Shown here: one piece after another, positions 14,010-17,953 of the stretch | Position numbering within the stretch: position 1 is the first letter of the stretch | Layout: the number at the start of each line of letters is the position of its first letter | Assembly (NCBI GenBank): GCA_964355365.1 | Contig: CAYHEX010000049.1 | Coordinates: 1 to 17,953, forward strand | From: SCUN01 sp964355365 | GTDB taxonomy: Bacteria > Acidobacteriota > Vicinamibacteria > Vicinamibacterales > SCN-69-37 | Reading direction: 5' to 3' | DNA length: 17,953 bases | Position numbers and translations under genes: made by a program | Notes under the pieces: model-generated | What the model was told of the DNA's origin: nothing | What the model saw: only the letters and a program-made list of their open reading frames with translations | Databases searched by the model: none

Positions 14010-14779
14010 CTTTCGGCCATTCGCCCTGCCCCAACGACACATTTGCGTTCCATGCGCTCACGCATGGGCTCGTCGATGTCCCGTTCCGCGTGAGGCCGGT
14101 GCTGCTCGACATCGAGGAACTCAACCGACGCGCGCATGACGGCGAGTTCGATCTCACCAAGTTGAGCGTCGGCGCGTTTGCCGGCGTGGGCACGCGATAT
14201 CGCCTGCTCCGTTCCGGCGCAGCGCTCGGCCATGGCGTCGGTCCGCTCGTTGTGGCCCGCTCGTCGATGGCGCTCGCCGACGCCGTGCGCGGCCGCATGG
14301 CGATCCCCGGTCGGGACACCACGGCCTATCGCCTGCTGCGCCTCGCCGCGCCCGGCATGAATGACGCGATCGAGATGCGCTATGACACGATCCTCGGCGC
14401 CGTGGCGAGCGGCGACGTCGACGCCGGCCTCATCATTCACGAGAGCCGCTTCACCTATGCCGATCACGGTCTGGTGAAGGTCGCTGACCTCGGCGACTGG
14501 TGGGAACGGGACACGCATCTGCCCGTGCCGCTCGCCGGCATCATGGCGCGCGCCGATCTCGACGATGAGACGATGGCCGCGGCCGAGCGCGCGATCCGAG
14601 CGTCAGTGCAATACGCGTTCGACCACCCGGATGCGAGCCGCGCCTACATTCGCGAACACGCGCAGGAAATGTCTGACGCGGTGTGCGATCAGCACATCGC
14701 GCTCTACGTCAACGCGCACAGCCTCGACATCGGTGACGACGGCCTGCGCGCGATCGAGCGGCTGGCTCGCTATTGCTGA
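13997..14779 (+). CDS. mqnD: 1,4-dihydroxy-6-naphthoate synthase
   Basis: A 260-residue protein with the hallmark SPCPNDTFAF at 9-18 right after a short strand, as in MqnD. Further points are DLTKLSVGAF at about 52-61, IPGRDTTAYRLL (the substrate-binding loop) at about 103-114, and LIIHESRFTY at 145-154, whose His148 matches the catalytic His of the family. The enzyme converts cyclic dehypoxanthinyl futalosine to 1,4-dihydroxy-6-naphthoate. The ATG at 13997 lies inside the mqnB end and gives the standard N-terminus. The 3' end overlaps the convergent permease gene by 10 bases, which leaves no room for a separate terminator. Confidence 0.93.
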   Translation: MRALTFGHSPCPNDTFAFHALTHGLVDVPFRVRPVLLDIEELNRRAHDGEFDLTKLSVGAFAGVGTRYRLLRSGAALGHGVGPLVVARSSMALADAVRGRMAIPGRDTTAYRLLRLAAPGMNDAIEMRYDTILGAVASGDVDAGLIIHESRFTYADHGLVKVADLGDWWERDTHLPVPLAGIMARADLDDETMAAAERAIRASVQYAFDHPDASRAYIREHAQEMSDAVCDQHIALYVNAHSLDIGDDGLRAIERLARYC

Positions 14780-17322
14780 TGCAGCGCCACCATCGGATCC
14801 ACCTGTGATGCCCGGCGAGCCGGCAGGTATCCGGCCACGGCCGACACGACGGCGATCAGGGTCACAGCGCCGCCGATGGTCGCCACGTCGCCCGGGTTGA
14901 GTCCGAACAGGACGGTCTGCACGAACCGGCCGGCCCACACCGCGCCGCCCAGGCCCAGCGCAATGCCGATGCCGACCAACACCAGCGACTCGCCCATCAC
15001 CATGCCGACCACGCGTCGGCGCTGCGCGCCGAGCGCCATGCGGATGCCGATCTCGTTGGTGCGGCGCGATACGTTGTAGCTCATCACGCCAAAGAGCCCG
15101 ATGCAGGCGAGCACCAGCGCGAGGGCGCCGAACGCCGTGTAGGCTGTCGCGAACAGGCGCTCCTGCGCGAACCGCAGCGAGATCTGCTCGGTCTGCGACG
15201 TGAACTTCTGGATGGGCAATGCCGGATCGACGCTGCGCATCGCCGCCCGTACCGTCTCGGTCATCGCCATCGGATCACCGACCGTGCGCAGCACCACGTT
15301 CAGGCTCCGCGCCGGTCCCTGCAGGGCGCATCGGTACATCATCGGCGGCCCGGGATCGCGCACGCTCGCGTATTTGGTGTCGCGGACGATGCCGATGATC
15401 TCGTATTCGTTCGACTTCTCGAATGACCCACCGATCCGCTGGCCGAGCGCATCGCCGGCGGGAAAGAGTGTCCGCGCGGCGGCTTCGTTGATCATGGTGA
15501 CCTTGGGCGCCGGCAGTGTGTCGTGATCCGTAAACCCGCGGCCCCGCTGCACCGGAATGCCCATGGTCGCGAAGAACGTCGGCGAGACGTCCATCATGTA
15601 CATCTCTTCGACGGCGGCCTTCTCCGACGCCTGGCCCTGCGTCCACATCGAACTCGTGCTCGTGCTGCCCGACAGCAGCGTCGTCCGTGTGAGGCTCGCC
15701 GAGGTGACACCGGGCAGCGCGCTCATGCGCTCGAGCACCTGACGGTAGACTGCGGCCGAGCGTTCTGGATCGTAGCGGTTCACGCTCGGATTCACGTTGA
15801 ACATGAGCAGGTTCTTCGAGTCGAATCCGACGTCGACACGCTTGAGATTCTCGAGCGTGCGCAGAAACAGCCCGGCGCCGATGAGCAACACCAGCGACAT
15901 CGCCACCTGCAGCACGAGCAGTCCTTTGCTGAGGAACGTGCGCGAACCGGTCACACTGCGGCTGTTCTCTTTCATGGCGCCGGCCAGATCCACACGCGTG
16001 GCGCGCAGGGCCGGGATCAGGCCGAAGACCACGCCGGTCAGCATGCTGACGCCGCCGACGAATCCCAACACACGCCAGTCGAGCGGCGCGGTTTGGCCGA
16101 ACGGCAGCAGGCCGCGCGACCAATACCCAACGAGCACACCCAGCACGCCGCCCAGACTCGACAAGAGCAGGCTCTCGGTCAACAACTGGCGGATCAGCCG
16201 GCCTCGCGTGGCGCCCAGCGAGAGCCGCACGGCAATCTCCCGATGCCGTGTCGCCGCGCGCGACAGCAGCAAGTTCGCCACATTCGCGCAGACGATCAAC
16301 AGCACGATGATGACGACGGCGCTGAGGACGCCGGCGGAGCGCCGGGCTTGTGGATCGATCTCGTAGTACCCGTGCGCGGCCGACTTGACGAGCAGGTCGG
16401 GCACCGACGCGCCGCGTGGCCGATTGGTCGTCAGGGCCTTCTCTTCGGAGTTCAGCGACGACTGAAACTCGGCCATCCCCGCCAGCGCGGTGTGCTGAAA
16501 GACCGTGGCGAAGTTCGCGTGTGCCTGCTGGAGCGTGGCGCCCGGCGTGAGGCGGCCGATCAGCTGCAGCCACCACTCGGTCGGCTGGGTCATGCGCGGC
16601 AGGGCCACCTGGGCATTCCGCACAGGCGACGGCGGACTGAATACCGCGTCGAACGCCAGCGGGATCGTGAGGTCCGGCGGCTCGTTGCCGAGTTTCTGAA
16701 CGCCGGCGAATCCCTGTGGCGTCGCGCCGACGATCGTGACCAGTTGGCCACCGACCGACACGACGCGATTGATCACCGACACCTCGCCCGCGAAGCGCTT
16801 CTGCCAGTAGGGATAGCTGATCACGGCCACTGGCGAGGCGCTGACGGTGTCATCCGTCTCGTCGAACACGCGCCCGACCGCCGCCGACACGCCGATGACC
16901 TTGAAGTAGTTGCCCGACGCCTGATACCCGGTGGCGATCTGCGCGTCGCCGTTGAGAATGACGTTGAGTCCACCCATCGGCGAGCCGGCTGTCAGGCCGG
17001 TGAGCGTGGTGTTCGAGGCCCGAAGTTGCTCGAACATCGCGTAGGAAAAGGTCGATCGCACGTTGCGCGTACCGGACGCCCCCGAGTATCCGTAGTCGCT
17101 CGAGCTGCGGACCATGTCGTTCTGTCCGATCCAGTTGAAGCGAACGAGACGCTCGGGCTCGCGGACGCGCACCGTCTGGAGCAGGAGCCCGTTGACCGCG
17201 GTGAAGAGGGCGGTATTGGCGCCGATGCCGAGGGCGAGCGACACGAGCACGACGGCCGTCCAGCTCTTGGTTCGCAGGAGGACACGAAGGGCGAGGCGCA
17301 GATCATGGACCAATGCAGTCAT
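14770..17322 (-). CDS. ADOP-type ABC permease (MacB/FtsX fold, orphan)
   Basis: An 850-residue permease with duplicated FtsX modules. The N-terminus shows DLRLALRVLLRTKSWTAVV, then LALGIGANTALF, the signature of acidobacterial duplicated orphan permeases. A large periplasmic MacB_PCD-like domain follows, then a first FtsX block (NVANLLLSRAATRHREIAVRLSLGATRG), a second MacB-like domain, and a C-terminal FtsX block (SRRTNEIGIRMALGAQRRRV) ending in PARRASQVDPMVAL. No ATPase gene is next to it, which is usual for this group. Function is unclear; export of lipoproteins, peptides or lipids is possible. The ATG at 17322 is preferred, with AGGGG about 10 bases upstream; the GTG at 17328 is an alternative. 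Confidence 0.88.
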   Translation of the reverse strand: MTALVHDLRLALRVLLRTKSWTAVVLVSLALGIGANTALFTAVNGLLLQTVRVREPERLVRFNWIGQNDMVRSSSDYGYSGASGTRNVRSTFSYAMFEQLRASNTTLTGLTAGSPMGGLNVILNGDAQIATGYQASGNYFKVIGVSAAVGRVFDETDDTVSASPVAVISYPYWQKRFAGEVSVINRVVSVGGQLVTIVGATPQGFAGVQKLGNEPPDLTIPLAFDAVFSPPSPVRNAQVALPRMTQPTEWWLQLIGRLTPGATLQQAHANFATVFQHTALAGMAEFQSSLNSEEKALTTNRPRGASVPDLLVKSAAHGYYEIDPQARRSAGVLSAVVIIVLLIVCANVANLLLSRAATRHREIAVRLSLGATRGRLIRQLLTESLLLSSLGGVLGVLVGYWSRGLLPFGQTAPLDWRVLGFVGGVSMLTGVVFGLIPALRATRVDLAGAMKENSRSVTGSRTFLSKGLLVLQVAMSLVLLIGAGLFLRTLENLKRVDVGFDSKNLLMFNVNPSVNRYDPERSAAVYRQVLERMSALPGVTSASLTRTTLLSGSTSTSSMWTQGQASEKAAVEEMYMMDVSPTFFATMGIPVQRGRGFTDHDTLPAPKVTMINEAAARTLFPAGDALGQRIGGSFEKSNEYEIIGIVRDTKYASVRDPGPPMMYRCALQGPARSLNVVLRTVGDPMAMTETVRAAMRSVDPALPIQKFTSQTEQISLRFAQERLFATAYTAFGALALVLACIGLFGVMSYNVSRRTNEIGIRMALGAQRRRVVGMVMGESLVLVGIGIALGLGGAVWAGRFVQTVLFGLNPGDVATIGGAVTLIAVVSAVAGYLPARRASQVDPMVALHQQ

Positions 17323-17349
17323 CGGCACTATACCCCTCTTCGGTCTGAA

Positions 17350-17356
17350 GTATTAT
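17350..17356. promoter_or_regulatory. Symmetric, probably bidirectional -10 element
   Basis: The plus strand reads TATTAT at 17351-17356, seven bases before the ATG of the binding-protein gene and without a Shine-Dalgarno sequence. The minus strand reads TAATAC at 17355-17350, 27 bases before the permease ATG. One A/T-rich block could therefore open for both divergent genes. A second minus-strand candidate, TATAGT at 17332-17327, lies too close to the permease start to serve it. Confidence 0.4.
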
Positions 17357-17363
17357 CCGGGGC

Positions 17364-17953
17364 ATGCATCGACGCGCCCTGCTTGCTGCCGCCCTCGCTG
17401 TCACTGTTGCCGCCTGCGGCGGCGCTGCCCCCAAGGACGCCGCGGCGCCGGCCAAGAAGACGCTGAAGTTCGCGCTGCTGCCCAAGTCGCTCGACATCCC
17501 GGTGTTCAACTACGCCAACCTCGGCGCGCAGCGCGTGGCGAAGGAACTCGGCGTTGAAGTGATCTACCGCGGGCCCGACACCGCCGATGCACTCAAGCAG
17601 AAGGAAGTGATGGAGTCGTTCATCACGCAAAAGGTCGACGGCATCGCCATTTCCGTCACCAACGCCGAGTTCCTGAAAAGCACGATCGACAAGGCGATGG
17701 ACGCCGGCATTCCAGTCGTGACGTGGGATTCGGATGCGCCGACGTCGAAGCGCATCGCGTTTTACGGCGTCGATGACTTCAGGGCCGGCCAGATCATGGG
17801 CGAAGAGGCCGGCAAGCTCATGAACGGCAAGGGCACCGTCGCGCTCATCACGAGCCTCGGCGCGACCAACCTCCAGCGTCGGCTGGACGGCGTGCAGGAC
17901 TCGCTCAAGAAGTTCCCGGGCATCACGGTCGTCGAGACCTACGACATCAAGGA
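17364..17953 (+). CDS. Sugar ABC importer substrate-binding lipoprotein (RbsB type), partial
   Basis: An open frame from the ATG at 17364 to the window end: 196 codons, cut at the 3' side. A lipoprotein signal (RR at 3-4, Ala/Leu-rich segment, lipobox VAAC with Cys18) is followed by an Ala/Lys linker. The body is a type 1 periplasmic binding protein of the Peripla_BP_4 group: KTLKFALLPKSLDIPVFNY, then QKEVMESFITQKVDGIAISVTN, DAGIPVVTWDSDAPTSKR, YGVDDFRAGQIMGEEAGKLM and GKGTVALITS. This matches CUT2 sugar importers, the same class as the ATPase and permease at 9403-11873, which have no adjacent binding protein. They may work together. A partner system beyond the window is also possible. Confidence 0.9.
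   Translation, partial: MHRRALLAAALAVTVAACGGAAPKDAAAPAKKTLKFALLPKSLDIPVFNYANLGAQRVAKELGVEVIYRGPDTADALKQKEVMESFITQKVDGIAISVTNAEFLKSTIDKAMDAGIPVVTWDSDAPTSKRIAFYGVDDFRAGQIMGEEAGKLMNGKGTVALITSLGATNLQRRLDGVQDSLKKFPGITVVETYDIK

Noticed and set aside
15523..17466. Long plus-strand open frame (647 codons) opposite the orphan permease
   Set aside because: It is rich in Arg, His and Gln, has no recognisable domain, and lies antisense to a clear FtsX/MacB permease. This is typical of shadow frames in GC-rich DNA.
1..17953. CRISPR arrays, tRNAs, rRNAs, insertion sequences
   Set aside because: No regular repeat-spacer pattern, cloverleaf-like sequence, transposase motif or terminal inverted repeats were seen; coding genes fill almost all of the window.

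Overview
High-GC, gene-dense bacterial DNA with almost no intergenic space. No gap exceeds 75 bases, and most neighbouring genes overlap by 4 bases (ATGA or GTGA). The best guess for the host is an Acidobacteriota bacterium, possibly of the Vicinamibacteria type. This rests on an 850-residue permease of the 'acidobacterial duplicated orphan permease' kind, futalosine-pathway menaquinone genes and the very high GC. It is inference; there is no rRNA or tRNA in the window.

Left edge (1-120): the start of a lipoprotein gene on the minus strand, running off the window.

Region 1 (121-9366): a RiPP (ribosomally made, modified peptide) cluster of the lasso-peptide kind. A nucleotidyltransferase of the lasso-associated type lies on the minus strand. 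Diverging from it is a tight plus-strand operon in this order: a PRMT-like methyltransferase with an apparent N-terminal leader-binding domain, an asparagine-synthetase-like macrolactam cyclase, an HPr-kinase-like peptide kinase, a PqqD-like leader-binding protein (B1), a Cys/His leader peptidase (B2), a 55-residue precursor peptide (6277-6444), a family 2 glycosyltransferase, a homoserine-dehydrogenase-like oxidoreductase and an FkbM methyltransferase. The proposed core is GLRGRGPDLTCS. The only acidic residue is at position 8, which is correct for a Gly1-Asp8 ring. Two Arg in an RGRG motif lie inside the ring, and the last residue is Ser, as expected for a lasso kinase substrate. The working model is: B1 and B2 remove the leader, the cyclase closes the ring, the PRMT-like enzyme may methylate Arg, the kinase phosphorylates the terminal Ser, and the nucleotidyltransferase and/or glycosyltransferase decorate it further. 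The tail of only four residues would be extremely short for a threaded lasso, so the product may be an unthreaded or otherwise new macrolactam.

Region 2 (9403-11873): the ATPase and permease of a CUT2 (ribose/xylose-type) sugar importer. A matching type of periplasmic binding lipoprotein begins at 17364 and is cut by the window end.

Region 3 (11905-14779): a Tat-exported M20-family peptidase homologue with altered metal ligands, overlapped by mqnB and mqnD (menaquinone synthesis via futalosine).

Region 4 (14770-17322, minus strand): the large FtsX/MacB-type orphan permease, converging on mqnD and divergent from the binding-protein gene.

Several transcription units start with a -10-like hexamer 6-13 bases before the start codon and no Shine-Dalgarno sequence, which suggests leaderless mRNAs. 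No mobile elements, CRISPR arrays, tRNAs or rRNAs were seen. All functions are read from motifs by eye; no database search was possible.
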